Of a DNA stretch of 64,000 nucleotides, positions 14,259 to 23,420 are shown piece by piece. Source of the stretch: JACDER01 sp036394915 (GTDB lineage Bacteria > Actinomycetota > Thermoleophilia > Gaiellales > Gaiellaceae); the NCBI GenBank assembly GCA_036394915.1, contig DASWEE010000122.1:8990-72989 (forward strand). The letters run 5' to 3'. The notes beneath the pieces are model-generated. The model ran no database searches. It was not told the origin of the DNA and saw only the letters and a list, made by a program, of their open reading frames with translations. The position numbers and the translations under genes are program-made. The stretch's first letter is position 1. The number at the start of each line of letters is the position of its first letter.

Positions 14259-16732
14259 GCGCTCAGGCGGTAGAGGCGGCCGTCGAGTGTGACGGCGTAG
14301 AGCTCGCCCCGCGCGTCCTCGCCGAACGAGGAGAGGTTCGGAAGCCGTTGACCTTCCAGCCGAACGCCTGTCGCCTTTCCGCCGGAGATCTTGAGCGACC
14401 AGATCTCTCCCGAGCAGTAGTCGCCGAAGAAGTAGCGACCACGCACCGCCTTCAGCGTCGGCCCGCGATAGACGAAGCCGCCGGTCACCGAGCAGCCGGG
14501 CCCGTGACTGTACACGTGCACGGGGAAGACGAGCCGCCCGGCCGGGTTCGGCGCCTTCGACTCGTACTGCGCGTCGCCCTCGTACACATCCCACCCGTAG
14601 TTCTCGAGCCCGGGGCTCTTCCGGGGCAGGAAGTCGACCTCCTCCCAGTTCCCCTGCCCGACGTCCCCGATGTAGAGGTCTCCCGTCGAGCGGTCGAAGG
14701 AGAATCTCCACGGATTGCGCAATCCGTAGCCGACGATCTGTGCCTTGGCGCCACGCTTGGCGACGTTGATCCGGAGCAGCTTTCCAAGCAGCGCCGACAG
14801 GTTCTGCGCGCGATTCTCGGGGTCGCCTCCGGAGCCTCCGTCCCCCATGCCGACGTACAGATACCCGTCCGGCCCGAACGCGAGCTGGCCGCCGTTGTGG
14901 TTCGCGTACGGCTGGGCGACGAACAGCACCTCCCGGGCCGTCCCTGCCAGGCCGAACGTGCCCGCCCGGTTGGCGCGGTACTCGACCACCCGCGTATCCC
15001 CGTGGAGGTCGGTGTAGTCGACGTAGAAGAGCCGGTTCTTGGCGAAGCGGGGATGAAACGCGACGCAGAGCAGTCCCCGCTCGCCCCCGCTCAGGACCTT
15101 CGACCTGATGTCGAGGAACGGCTTCGCTTGCAACTTTCCCCGCACGAGCACCCGGATCACGCCCGCCTGCTCGACCGCGTACAACCGGTTGGTCTGGGTC
15201 TTCGCCGCCGCCACGTCGACGGGTGAGTCCAGGCTCGAGGTGACGAGCTTCCACTCGACCGCGGCACGCTTCTGCACGCGGCGCCCACCGAGCCGGTAGA
15301 CGATCAGTGTGCCCGACGTCGAGTGGTCGTTGGAGTCGCCGATCGGGAGCGCGACCCGTCCGTCCGTGACAATCGGGCTGTTCCAGTGGCCGCGCCCGGC
15401 GGCGAGACCGGTGACGCGACGGCCGGTCCCGGGGACGTAGACGTTGAGCCGGCCGCCATCCGGGTCGTAGACGTACAGGAGCCCGCCGGCGACGACGGGG
15501 CTCGTCCCCCCCACGCTCTTGCGCCAGCGCGCCCGCAGCCGCCCATGCTCGAGCGTGAACGCTGCCGTGCCGGAGCCGGTCGTCACGAACAGCCACGTCC
15601 GCCCGCCGCTCCGCCAGACGGCCGGGGCGGTGAAGACCCCCGAGCCACCCGGCGCCGAGACGGTCTGCACCTCGCCGCCGGTGACCGGCCCCGCAGAGCC
15701 GCGACCGTTCAACCGGCGCAGGTCGAGCAGCCGCAGCTTCGCGTCCTTGCCACCCTGAACTGCGTACCGCGCGCTCAGGACCGCCGGCGACGTGCTGCCG
15801 AGGTCGACATCCCCCGAGTCGAGCTCGGACTGGTCGGTCGGCGTCCAGTTCTGCAGCAGCGCTCCGGCGTCCGATGAGAGCATCAGCACGCTGTCACCCC
15901 AGTACGTGCGGCCGTTCCAGCGCCCGTCGCCGGTGGTGAGAAGCAGCTTCCCGGAGCCGGGGACGACGACGACCCCCGACCGCCCCCAGATCGCGGAGCC
16001 GCTCTCCGGACAGCTCGAGGGGGAGATCAGGCCCCGCCTGTCGCTGCAGAGCGAGTTCCAGACCTGGCGGATGCGGCCGGAGGTAGCGTCGATCGAGACG
16101 ACGTGTCCCTGGTAGGGCGGCGCGTCGCCGATGTAGCCGCCGGTGGCCGCGAGCACGAGTCCGTGAGCGAGGTTGAGCGCGGGCGCGATCTTCTCGCGGC
16201 GGGGGTTCCGCGTGATCGAGACGGGCCAGGAGCCGGTGCGCGCCTCGCGCCCCGTGGCCAGGCTCAACTTGTGGATTCTGCCGTCGGGCGACACCGCGTA
16301 GACGAACCGCCGGTCGACGCTCGCGAGCGGGGTCGCCTGCGTGATCCGCTCGCTCCCCGCCCAGGTCTGGTACCCGCCGGGCGTGAAGCGCCAGAGGATC
16401 TTGCCCGTGACCGCGTCGACCGCCACCGTCTTGCCGTACGAGGTGGTAACGACGAACACGTCGTGCTTGCCGCCGCGAACGGGCACGCCGCGGAGATAGA
16501 TCGGCGACGAGTCCGCGGTGCCGCCGATCGAGATGCGTTGAGCATGCAGGTGCGAGGCGTTGGCGGCCGTGATCCCCGTGCGGGCCGGGCCCGCGTTGTG
16601 ACGCGCCGCGTCGTAGCCGAACCGGGTCCAGTTGCCGCCGAGCTTCGCTATCGGGGCCCGAGGGCCGGCAAACGCGGACGCGCCGCCGAGCAGGGCGATG
16701 CACCCCGCCGAAATCGCTATGAGCGCTCTCAT
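14255..16732 (-). CDS. Secreted PQQ-type beta-propeller fused to sorbosone/glucose dehydrogenase (GSDH) domain
   Basis: An 825-residue exported protein (signal IAISAGCIALLGGASAFA). Residues from about 30 to 490 form a PQQ-repeat propeller (NWTRFGYDAARHNAGPARTG, AVDAVTGKILWRFTPGGYQ, YQGHVVSIDATSGR, LLDLRRLNGRG). The C-terminal third is a soluble aldose/sorbosone dehydrogenase domain: GGERGLLCVAFHPRFAKN, YANHNGGQLAFGPDGYLYVGMGDG, VGYGLRNPWRFSFD, GDVGQGNWEEVDFL and the ending GFVYRGP. Its start overlaps the stop of a paralogous propeller gene by four bases. The fusion suggests a secreted quinoprotein sugar or aldehyde oxidase, but the substrate is unknown. Confidence 0.85.
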   Translation of the reverse strand: MRALIAISAGCIALLGGASAFAGPRAPIAKLGGNWTRFGYDAARHNAGPARTGITAANASHLHAQRISIGGTADSSPIYLRGVPVRGGKHDVFVVTTSYGKTVAVDAVTGKILWRFTPGGYQTWAGSERITQATPLASVDRRFVYAVSPDGRIHKLSLATGREARTGSWPVSITRNPRREKIAPALNLAHGLVLAATGGYIGDAPPYQGHVVSIDATSGRIRQVWNSLCSDRRGLISPSSCPESGSAIWGRSGVVVVPGSGKLLLTTGDGRWNGRTYWGDSVLMLSSDAGALLQNWTPTDQSELDSGDVDLGSTSPAVLSARYAVQGGKDAKLRLLDLRRLNGRGSAGPVTGGEVQTVSAPGGSGVFTAPAVWRSGGRTWLFVTTGSGTAAFTLEHGRLRARWRKSVGGTSPVVAGGLLYVYDPDGGRLNVYVPGTGRRVTGLAAGRGHWNSPIVTDGRVALPIGDSNDHSTSGTLIVYRLGGRRVQKRAAVEWKLVTSSLDSPVDVAAAKTQTNRLYAVEQAGVIRVLVRGKLQAKPFLDIRSKVLSGGERGLLCVAFHPRFAKNRLFYVDYTDLHGDTRVVEYRANRAGTFGLAGTAREVLFVAQPYANHNGGQLAFGPDGYLYVGMGDGGSGGDPENRAQNLSALLGKLLRINVAKRGAKAQIVGYGLRNPWRFSFDRSTGDLYIGDVGQGNWEEVDFLPRKSPGLENYGWDVYEGDAQYESKAPNPAGRLVFPVHVYSHGPGCSVTGGFVYRGPTLKAVRGRYFFGDYCSGEIWSLKISGGKATGVRLEGQRLPNLSSFGEDARGELYAVTLDGRLYRLSA

Positions 16733-18204
16733 GGGAGCCTGTAGATGTTTAAGACGCCGGATGTGACGTGTGCGTTGGCGTCTTCTTGCCCGAGCGCGAT
16801 CCGTCCGTCCGAGACGATCGGGCTATTCCAGTGTCCGCGCCCCGCGGGAAGGGAGGCGACCCGCTTTCCGGAGGTCGGCACGTAGACGTTGAGCAGCCCG
16901 GCATCCCAGTCGTACACGTACAGAAGTCCTCCGGCGACCACAGGGCTCGTTCCGCCCGCCGGCTTCGTCCAGCGTCGCTTCAAGCGGTTGCTCTCGAGCG
17001 CGTAGGCGCTCGTCCCGCCGGAGGTGGCGACGAACAGCCAAGCTACCCCGTTCTTCCGCCAGACGGCGGGCGCGGTGAAGACGCGCTCGTTTCCGGGTGC
17101 ATTCAACGTTTGGAGGGCGCCGCCGAGGACCGGCGCCTTACCGACGTTCGGAGGAGGATGCATGCGCCGCAGGTCGAGCAATCGCAGCTTCGCGTCCTTC
17201 CCGCCTTGCACGATGAGATGGTCGTTCAGCAGGGCCGGCGCGGTGCTGCCGATGTCCTCGTCCTCGGCGGAGAGCTGGTGCCAGTTGGTCGGAGTCCAGT
17301 ACTTGAGCAGGTGGCCGGCGTCCGGCGAGAGCATCACGACGCTCATCCCCCACCTCGTGTGCCCGTCGAACTCCCCGTTGCCCGTCGACACGAGCAGGTT
17401 CCCGGTCCCGGGTTGGATCACCGCACCGGCGCGGGCCCAGATCGCGCCGCCCCAGAGGATGTCTATCCCACCGCCGGTCAGGCAGGAGTCTGTCTCCATC
17501 AACTCGTGCCGGGAGCTGCAGAGCGCGTTCCACACGTTGACGATCCGACCGGTCTCCTGGTCGACCGTCACCACGTGGCCCTGGTAGGGCGGGATGTCTC
17601 CGGGATATCCGCCGGTTGTGACGACCAGGTACTTCCCCGACACGTTCAGCGAGGTGCCGAGCTTCTCGTGCGCGGGATCAAGTGTCACGATCGCCGGCCA
17701 CCGGTCCGTCTTGACCTCGGCCCCGTCCGCGAGCGCCAGCTTGTGCACGTAGCCGTCGGGAGACGCCGAGTAGACGAATCGAGCGCTCGAGTCGAGCGCC
17801 GGGCTCGAGGTCGTAATCAGGCGCGTGCCCGCGACCGAGGAGTAGCCGGACGGCGTGAACTCCCACAGGACATCCCCTGAATCGGCGTCGATCGCGTCGA
17901 CTTTCCCGTAGGTCGTCTGGGCGACGAACACGTCACGGCGCGAATCCCCGACCTGCGCGCGGTGGATGTAGAGCGGGGACGAATCGACAGTTCCCGGGAG
18001 GTGGATCTCCTGGCGCCAAAGACTCTGGGCGTTCGCCGCAGTGATTCCCGTCAGCGAGGGGCCCGAGTTCTTACGGGCCGCGTCGTAGCCGAAGCGCGTC
18101 CAGTTACCGGTCTCCATCCCGGCGGGGCCGCGCCGTTCGAGCGCCGCGCTCGCCGTCGCCCCAGCCACGAGGACAGCCGCAAGGAGTAGGAGAACTCGCC
18201 TCAC
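16729..18204 (-). CDS. Secreted PQQ-repeat beta-propeller protein
   Basis: A 491-residue exported protein (GTG start, signal LLLLAAVLVAGATASA). It is clearly homologous to the N-terminal propeller of the downstream gene: NWTRFGYDAARKNSGPSLTG, AIDADSGDVLWEFTPSGY, YQGHVVTVDQETGR, GGKDAKLRLLDLRRM and GGTSPVVAGGLLYVYDWD align segment by segment. It stops where the paralogue continues into its dehydrogenase domain, so it probably arose by tandem duplication and either gained or never had that domain. The two genes overlap by four bases and are likely cotranscribed. A catalytic role is uncertain. Confidence 0.82.
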   Translation of the reverse strand: MRRVLLLLAAVLVAGATASAALERRGPAGMETGNWTRFGYDAARKNSGPSLTGITAANAQSLWRQEIHLPGTVDSSPLYIHRAQVGDSRRDVFVAQTTYGKVDAIDADSGDVLWEFTPSGYSSVAGTRLITTSSPALDSSARFVYSASPDGYVHKLALADGAEVKTDRWPAIVTLDPAHEKLGTSLNVSGKYLVVTTGGYPGDIPPYQGHVVTVDQETGRIVNVWNALCSSRHELMETDSCLTGGGIDILWGGAIWARAGAVIQPGTGNLLVSTGNGEFDGHTRWGMSVVMLSPDAGHLLKYWTPTNWHQLSAEDEDIGSTAPALLNDHLIVQGGKDAKLRLLDLRRMHPPPNVGKAPVLGGALQTLNAPGNERVFTAPAVWRKNGVAWLFVATSGGTSAYALESNRLKRRWTKPAGGTSPVVAGGLLYVYDWDAGLLNVYVPTSGKRVASLPAGRGHWNSPIVSDGRIALGQEDANAHVTSGVLNIYRLP

Positions 18205-18250
18205 CGGCCGGAAGAATTACCGAGATGTATTAGAGATGTGTTACTACCGC

Positions 18251-18913
18251 TCAGGTTTTGAGCAGAGCCCGGCGGAACTCGTCTTCCTTGCCGGGCTGCA
18301 GGATCGCCAGCACGCGGTCGCCCGGATGGAGCTTCGTCGACCCGACGGCGATCTCCGACTGACCGTCGCGCGTGATCGAGATCAGGCGTGAATCCTGCGG
18401 GAGCTCGAGGCGCTCGACCGTCTTCCCGGCAGAGGGCGAATTCTTGTCGATCTGGACCTCGACGATCTCGAGGTTCTCGTTCCGCAGCTCGAGCAGGTGG
18501 ATCAGGCCGTGCTCGGGGACCTCGTGCTCGACGAGAGCCATGATGTTCGAGGTCGCGCAGACCGTCGGCGAGATCCCGAGCAGGTCGAAGTGGGGCTGGT
18601 TGCGGGGGTCGTTGACGCGGGCGATCACCTTGGGGACGCCGTACTTCTCGCGGGCGATCTGACAGATGACGATGTTGTCCTCGTCGTCGCCGGTGACGGC
18701 GAGCAGGAGATCCGGCGGCCTGGCGATGCCGGCGCGCTCGAGCACGTAGATCTCGGTCGCGTCGCCCCGCTGGACCTGATGCTCGAGCTCCTCCTCGAGC
18801 TGCTCGAAGCGGTCGCGGCGCTGCTCGATCAGCGTCACCTCGTGACCGAGCCCGAGCAGGGTCCGCGCGAGGTTCGCGCCGACTTTCCCGCCGCCTGCGA
18901 TCACGATGTACAT
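18251..18913 (-). CDS. trkA: TrkA-type K+ uptake regulator (RCK N and C domains)
   Basis: A 220-residue cytosolic RCK protein. The start ATG overlaps the preceding TGA by one base. A Rossmann nucleotide-binding motif GGGKVGANLARTLLGLGHEV opens the protein, followed by TrkA-N features (VQRGDATEIYVLERAGI, LLAVTGDDEDNIVICQIAREKYG, RVNDPRN). A TrkA-C domain follows from about residue 140 (VEVQIDKNSPSAGKTVERLEL, HPGDRVLAIL). It corresponds to the CeoC/TrkB partner in actinobacterial paired Trk systems. It gates or regulates a membrane transporter, presumably the APC-USP proteins of the same operon. Confidence 0.9.
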   Translation of the reverse strand: MYIVIAGGGKVGANLARTLLGLGHEVTLIEQRRDRFEQLEEELEHQVQRGDATEIYVLERAGIARPPDLLLAVTGDDEDNIVICQIAREKYGVPKVIARVNDPRNQPHFDLLGISPTVCATSNIMALVEHEVPEHGLIHLLELRNENLEIVEVQIDKNSPSAGKTVERLELPQDSRLISITRDGQSEIAVGSTKLHPGDRVLAILQPGKEDEFRRALLKT

Positions 18914-19347
18914 CAGGCTGTTACCTCTTGCGGGGCGCGGCTGATCTCGCAGGACTGGACGGCCTCCGTCAGCACCGAGATCGCCGTCGAGGTCGGGGAG
19001 ATCGTCCGCAGACCGCGCGTGGCGTAGAACTCGGCGCGGGCCGGATCGAGGATCCGGACGACCACGCACTGGATCTCGAAGCGCTTCTGCGCGACCTGGC
19101 CGATGACGAGATTCGTGTTGTCGCCGTTGGTCGCGACGACGGCGGCGTCGGCCGCCTCGATCCCGGCCTCTTTCAGGACGTCCAGATCCATGCCGTGGCC
19201 GACGATGAAGCCGCCCGCCCAGTTCTCACCGAGCCGTTGGAGGGCCTCCTCGTTCTCGTCGATCACCGTGACGTCCCACCCGCTCCGGTCGAGCTGGCGG
19301 GCAACCCTGGAGCCGACTCGACCGCAACCTACGACGACTGCTTTCAT
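18913..19347 (-). CDS. TrkA-N domain protein (single RCK N domain)
   Basis: A 144-residue protein made of one TrkA-N Rossmann domain: VVVGCGRVGSRVARQLDRSGWDVTVID, GHGMDLDVLKEAGIEAADAAVVATNGDNTN and VVRILDPARAEFYATRGLRTISPTS. There is no TrkA-C domain, matching the short CeoB-like member of actinobacterial pairs; it probably hetero-oligomerises with the full-length partner encoded directly after it. The gene begins nine bases downstream of the APC permease stop. NAD(H) or ATP binding is expected from the glycine motif. Confidence 0.88.
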   Translation of the reverse strand: MKAVVVGCGRVGSRVARQLDRSGWDVTVIDENEEALQRLGENWAGGFIVGHGMDLDVLKEAGIEAADAAVVATNGDNTNLVIGQVAQKRFEIQCVVVRILDPARAEFYATRGLRTISPTSTAISVLTEAVQSCEISRAPQEVTA

Positions 19348-19356
19348 ACGTTCAGC

Positions 19357-21291
19357 CTAGCTTACGACCTCCGCCTCGTCCTCCTCCAGAACGCCTTGGG
19401 GATAGGCGACGACCATCACCTCGCAGGGCGCCCGGCGGAGCACGTAGTCGACCGTCGGGCTGAAGAATCGGGACTGCCTCCTCCAGCGCGGCGCAGATCC
19501 CATCAGGATGAGATCGACGCCGTGCTCGCGCGCTTCCTCGACGATCGCGCTGCCGAGCGCACGGGCGCGAACGACCTTGCCTTCGACCTCGACGCCGTGC
19601 TCCTCGGCGAGCAGCTTCGCCTCCGCGAGAGACGCAGCCGCACGCTCCTCCTCGTCGGTCAGCTCGGCCTCCAAGGGCTGGTCGAGGGGCACCTTGATCA
19701 CGTGGAGGGCGGTGAGCGCCGCGCCCTGCTCCTCGGCCAGCTTGATCGCGGTCGCCAGTACCTCCTCCCCGATCGGCCCGAGCTTCATCGGGACGAGGAT
19801 GTGCCGGTAGGCCCCCTCCTCGTAGGGGATGACGAAGTCGGCGGTCGGCGCCTCCACCTTCTCCATCACCGTCTCGCCGCGGCTGCGGCGAACGAGCACG
19901 AACACGACGGCGCCCGCCGCGAGCCAGATCGGGCCGGCGATGCGCACGCCTGAGTGAGTGACGAGCGCGATGATCCAGACGGCGAAAGTGAGCGGCGCGC
20001 CCACGAGCGCCGCCACGGGGACAGCCGCGCCGCGGATGCGGAGGTTGAGAGGTACGCGGAACGGCCGCTTCAGGCCGGGCTCGCTGAACCGGAGCTTGAC
20101 GACCGCGATCTGGGCGGCCGTGAAGGTGATCAGGACGCCGAAGCTGTACAGCCCCGCCAGCGAGCGGACGGGCTTTCCGATCAGCACGGCTCCGACCAGC
20201 AGCGCGACGGCGATCGCGGCCGCGCTCAGGATCGACACGGGCGCGATCAGCGTGCGTCGGTTCAGCCGCCCGAAGACGTGCGGGAGCATGTCGCGCTGAC
20301 CGAGCGAATAGGCCAGACGGCCGGCTCCTGAGATCGACGTCGTCACCGCCATCACGAGCACGAGGGCTCCGGAGATGCCGACGAACACTCTCACCCCGTC
20401 CGCGACTCCGGCGGGCAGCCCCGCGGCGTGGAACGTGTTCGCGATCGCGTACAGCGGCTCCCGGAGCCACGTCGTCCCGAGGTCGCTGGCGAACCCGCCC
20501 GGGCCTCGGGGGTCAGGATGCGCGGGGAACGCCGAGATCGCGACGACTCCCATCGCGAACGAGACGATGACCACGGCGCCGATTCCGCCGAAAAGGCCGC
20601 GAGGGAGGTTGCGCCCGGGCTCTCTCGTCTCGGCCGCGAGGTTCGCAACCGTCTCCAGGCCGGTGTACGCCAGCATCGCAACCGGGATCGCGAACCCGAT
20701 CGCGCTCCACGTCGGGGCGGCGCCGAGGTCGACGCCCTTGCCGAACGCATCGCTCGAGACGAGGTAGACGAAGCCGAAGACGATGATCAGGAACTGAGCG
20801 ACGAGCGCCACGACGGCGAGCAGGATCGTCGCGCGGTAGAGCTGCGGCCGCTTGATCATCCTGACGGCGGCGACGGCGGCGATCACCCCCGCCCCGGCCA
20901 CGACGTCCCAGGGGCTGTCTCCGATCGCGTCCCAGCCGAGAGCCGCCCCGAGATAGTGGGGGACGAACAGCGCGGCGAGCGCGATCACGATCAGGTAGTC
21001 GAGGAACAGGGCCCAGCCGGTCATGAAGCCGAGCGGGTCGTTGAAGGCGCGCCGGACGAGCATCGCCGCGCCCCCCGTCTCGGGGATCGCGGCGGTTCCC
21101 TCGGCGTAGGAAAGCGCGACGATCAGGAAGACGGCGCCGGCGATCAGCAGGACCCACGGGGTGAAGCCGAGCGCGAAGAGGGTGACGATTCCGAGCGCGA
21201 AGTAGAGCGACGAGCCGATCTCGCCGTAGGCGACGGAAGCGAGCGGGCTCGGCCCGAGGGCGCGAGTGAGCCCGGGGAGCTTCCGTGCCAT
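19357..21291 (-). CDS. APC-superfamily permease with C-terminal USP domain (KimA-like)
   Basis: A 644-residue protein. The ATG at 21291 overlaps the stop of the small upstream gene by one base. The membrane half has about 12 helices and APC signatures: LASVAYGEIGSSLYFALGIV, AEGTAAIPETGGAAMLVRRAFND, and AMLAYTGLETVANLAAETREPGRN. The last 150 residues are a universal-stress-protein domain (RHILVPMKLGPIGEEVLATAIKLAEEQG, VEEAREHGVDLILMGS). The architecture matches the KimA potassium/proton symporter group and actinobacterial APC proteins beside trkA pairs. K+ import is my preferred reading; amino acid transport remains possible. Confidence 0.85.
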   Translation of the reverse strand: MARKLPGLTRALGPSPLASVAYGEIGSSLYFALGIVTLFALGFTPWVLLIAGAVFLIVALSYAEGTAAIPETGGAAMLVRRAFNDPLGFMTGWALFLDYLIVIALAALFVPHYLGAALGWDAIGDSPWDVVAGAGVIAAVAAVRMIKRPQLYRATILLAVVALVAQFLIIVFGFVYLVSSDAFGKGVDLGAAPTWSAIGFAIPVAMLAYTGLETVANLAAETREPGRNLPRGLFGGIGAVVIVSFAMGVVAISAFPAHPDPRGPGGFASDLGTTWLREPLYAIANTFHAAGLPAGVADGVRVFVGISGALVLVMAVTTSISGAGRLAYSLGQRDMLPHVFGRLNRRTLIAPVSILSAAAIAVALLVGAVLIGKPVRSLAGLYSFGVLITFTAAQIAVVKLRFSEPGLKRPFRVPLNLRIRGAAVPVAALVGAPLTFAVWIIALVTHSGVRIAGPIWLAAGAVVFVLVRRSRGETVMEKVEAPTADFVIPYEEGAYRHILVPMKLGPIGEEVLATAIKLAEEQGAALTALHVIKVPLDQPLEAELTDEEERAAASLAEAKLLAEEHGVEVEGKVVRARALGSAIVEEAREHGVDLILMGSAPRWRRQSRFFSPTVDYVLRRAPCEVMVVAYPQGVLEEDEAEVVS

Positions 21292-21455
21292 CAGGTGCGG
21301 GAGTAGTAGAGACGGAGCACGCCGGCGCAGAGGACGATAGCGCCGAGCCCGAAACCCATGCCGCCGCCGAGGAGCGCGGTCCGGATCACGATCGCGGTCC
21401 CGAGCGTGACGAGCAGGACCGAGAGGGCGATCGTCGCGACTGCGTGGATCTTCAT
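21291..21455 (-). CDS. Small two-helix membrane protein between APC permease genes
   Basis: A 54-residue protein beginning MKIHAVATIALSVLLVTLGT with two hydrophobic segments (VATIALSVLLVTLGTAIVIR and GFGLGAIVLCAGVLRL). Its ATG forms an ATGA overlap with the stop of the first permease gene, and its own TGA overlaps the next permease's ATG by one base. Such double coupling in a compact operon argues strongly for a translated gene. It could be an accessory subunit of either permease. I recognise no family. Confidence 0.7.
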   Translation of the reverse strand: MKIHAVATIALSVLLVTLGTAIVIRTALLGGGMGFGLGAIVLCAGVLRLYYSRT

Positions 21456-23350
21456 GCGGCCTTCCTCCCGGCCACGACAAGCACGCGGGCGGGGCTCGCC
21501 TTCAGCACATAGTCCACCGTCGAGCCGAAGACCGGGGCTGCCCTGCGGCCGCGCCGCGGCGCGCCCACGACGACGAGCTCCGCGTTGCGGGTCTTCACCT
21601 CGTCGACGATCGCGGGGCCGGCGCTCCTGGCCCGGGCGAGCCTCGTCACCGCCCGGACCCCGTAGCTCTCGACGAGGGCCTGGGCGTGATCGAGCTCCTC
21701 GTTCGCGAGCCGCTCTTCCTCCGGCATGCCCGCGTCGAGCGCGAGCTCGAAGGGAACCTCTACCACCTTCACGATCGCGATCGTCGCCCGCCGCTCCGCC
21801 GCCAGGCGCGCGGCGGCCACGAGCGCCTCCTCGGATTCCGCCGTCCGGGTGATCGGCACCACGATCGTCCGGTACTCGACCACCAGCGAGGGCCCGAGGA
21901 CGACCACGGGCGCCTTGGCCGTCTCGGACATCGGAAGGTGGACGAACCGAGCCCGGTAGACCCAGTACGTGAGGAAGCCGAGCGCGAGCCAGCCGAGCCC
22001 GACGTAGCGGGTGTCTGGGGTCTGGACGACCACCGAGATCCACGCGAGCCCCGTCCCTAGCGCGCCGAGGACCGCGAACAGCGGCCAGTCGACGCCACGG
22101 ATGCGGATGTTCGGCCGGCCCTTGAACACGAGCTCGTCGTCGCGCCTTCGGTACCGGAGCACGATCACCGACAGGTGGGCGATCGTGAACGAGAGCATCG
22201 CGCCGAACGAGTACATCGTCCCCAGGAACGAGACCTTCCCCGGCATCAGCGTCAGGATCGAGATGATCCCCGCGAACACGATCAGCGCGATCCACGGCGT
22301 CCTGAAGCGAGGGTGAACCCGCCGGAAGATCTCCGGGAGCTGCCGGTAGTGCGCCATCGCGTACGTGATCCGCGAGGCTCCGATCACGCCCGCGTTGGTG
22401 GCGATGAAGAGGATCGTGGCGGCCAGCAGGCCGACGTAGATCTTCAGCCCGCTCAGGAGAGCGTGGTTGTGGATCCCGAGGTGCGAGACGAGCCCGAGCA
22501 CGGGGTCGTTCTGGAACCCGTGCTTCTCCGGCGGGAGGGCGAGCAGCGTCTCGAACTGGCCGGCGACCTTGTGGACGGGCAACGCCGACAGCGCGATCGC
22601 CGGCAGCGTGAAGAAGATCGCGAAGACGGCGACGACCGTCATCAGATACGCCCGCGGAACGTTGCGCGCGGGGTCGCGCGCCTCCTCGGCGAGGTTGGAG
22701 ACGGTCTCGATCCCGGTGTAGGCGATCATCCCGACCGGGATCGCGAGCAGGAAGTTGCTCCAAGTCGGCGCCTGCCCCCAGTGGATGTTTGCGCTCAGCA
22801 CGTGTGGGCTGAAGATGAGCGCGAAGCCGAGGACGACGAGCAGGAGCTGGGTCGCAAAGTCGATCACCGCCAGCCCGATGTTGAGCTTCGCCGCCTCGCG
22901 GATCCCGACGATGTTGAGCAGGACGAGGACGACGATCACGACCGCCCCGACGACCACGTCCCACGGATTCGTCCTCAGCGGCCCCCAGAAGATCGACAGG
23001 TAGTGGGGGACGAAGAACGCCGAGATCGAGATCGTGATGATGTAGTTGAGCATCTGGGCCCAGGCGGCCCCGAAGCTCACGACCTCGTTGAAGGCGTGGC
23101 GGGCGAAGCTGGACGAGCCACCGGCTTCGGGGAAGCGAACCGTTCCCTCGGCGTACGTGAGCGTCGTCGCGGCGAAGATGACGCCGGCGATCAGGAAGAC
23201 GAGCGGGGTGAGGCCGAGCGCGTAGACGGCTGTGACGCCGAGCGCGTAGTAGATCGAGGAGCCGACGTTGCCGTAGACGGTGGCGAAGAGCGAGGGCGCG
23301 CCGAGGACGCGCTGGAGGCCGTGCTCTTGCTGCCGGCGCCGACGAGGCAC
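21452..23350 (-). CDS. APC-superfamily permease with C-terminal USP domain (KimA-like), first copy
   Basis: A 632-residue protein, first in the five-gene operon. The membrane part shows LFATVYGNVGSSIYYALGVT, AEGTVRFPEAGGSSSFARHAFN, and GMIAYTGIETVSNLAEEARDPARN. The C-terminal 150 residues form a USP domain (RTIVVPITRTAESEEALVAAARLAAERR, VDEVKTRNAELVVVGAPRRGRR, VDYVLKASPARVLVV). It is a paralogue of the second permease but differs in several external loops, so the two may differ in affinity or form a complex. Its start lies about 40 bases after the hairpin that ends the upstream subtilase gene. Confidence 0.85.
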   Translation of the reverse strand: MPRRRRQQEHGLQRVLGAPSLFATVYGNVGSSIYYALGVTAVYALGLTPLVFLIAGVIFAATTLTYAEGTVRFPEAGGSSSFARHAFNEVVSFGAAWAQMLNYIITISISAFFVPHYLSIFWGPLRTNPWDVVVGAVVIVVLVLLNIVGIREAAKLNIGLAVIDFATQLLLVVLGFALIFSPHVLSANIHWGQAPTWSNFLLAIPVGMIAYTGIETVSNLAEEARDPARNVPRAYLMTVVAVFAIFFTLPAIALSALPVHKVAGQFETLLALPPEKHGFQNDPVLGLVSHLGIHNHALLSGLKIYVGLLAATILFIATNAGVIGASRITYAMAHYRQLPEIFRRVHPRFRTPWIALIVFAGIISILTLMPGKVSFLGTMYSFGAMLSFTIAHLSVIVLRYRRRDDELVFKGRPNIRIRGVDWPLFAVLGALGTGLAWISVVVQTPDTRYVGLGWLALGFLTYWVYRARFVHLPMSETAKAPVVVLGPSLVVEYRTIVVPITRTAESEEALVAAARLAAERRATIAIVKVVEVPFELALDAGMPEEERLANEELDHAQALVESYGVRAVTRLARARSAGPAIVDEVKTRNAELVVVGAPRRGRRAAPVFGSTVDYVLKASPARVLVVAGRKAA

Positions 23351-23390
23351 GGGCAGAACTCTACGGCCGCGCGGGTCGGCACAACAACGC

Positions 23391-23420
23391 CGAAGGGCCC
23401 GGTTTTCACCGGGCCCTTCG
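23391..23420 (-). terminator. Hairpin terminator after the subtilase gene
   Basis: A perfect 13-base stem with arms CGAAGGGCCCGGT and ACCGGGCCCTTCG encloses a four-base loop (23404-23407). It begins 21 bases beyond the subtilase stop on the reverse strand, before the permease operon. No U-rich tail follows, which is common in high-GC actinobacterial terminators. Confidence 0.75.
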
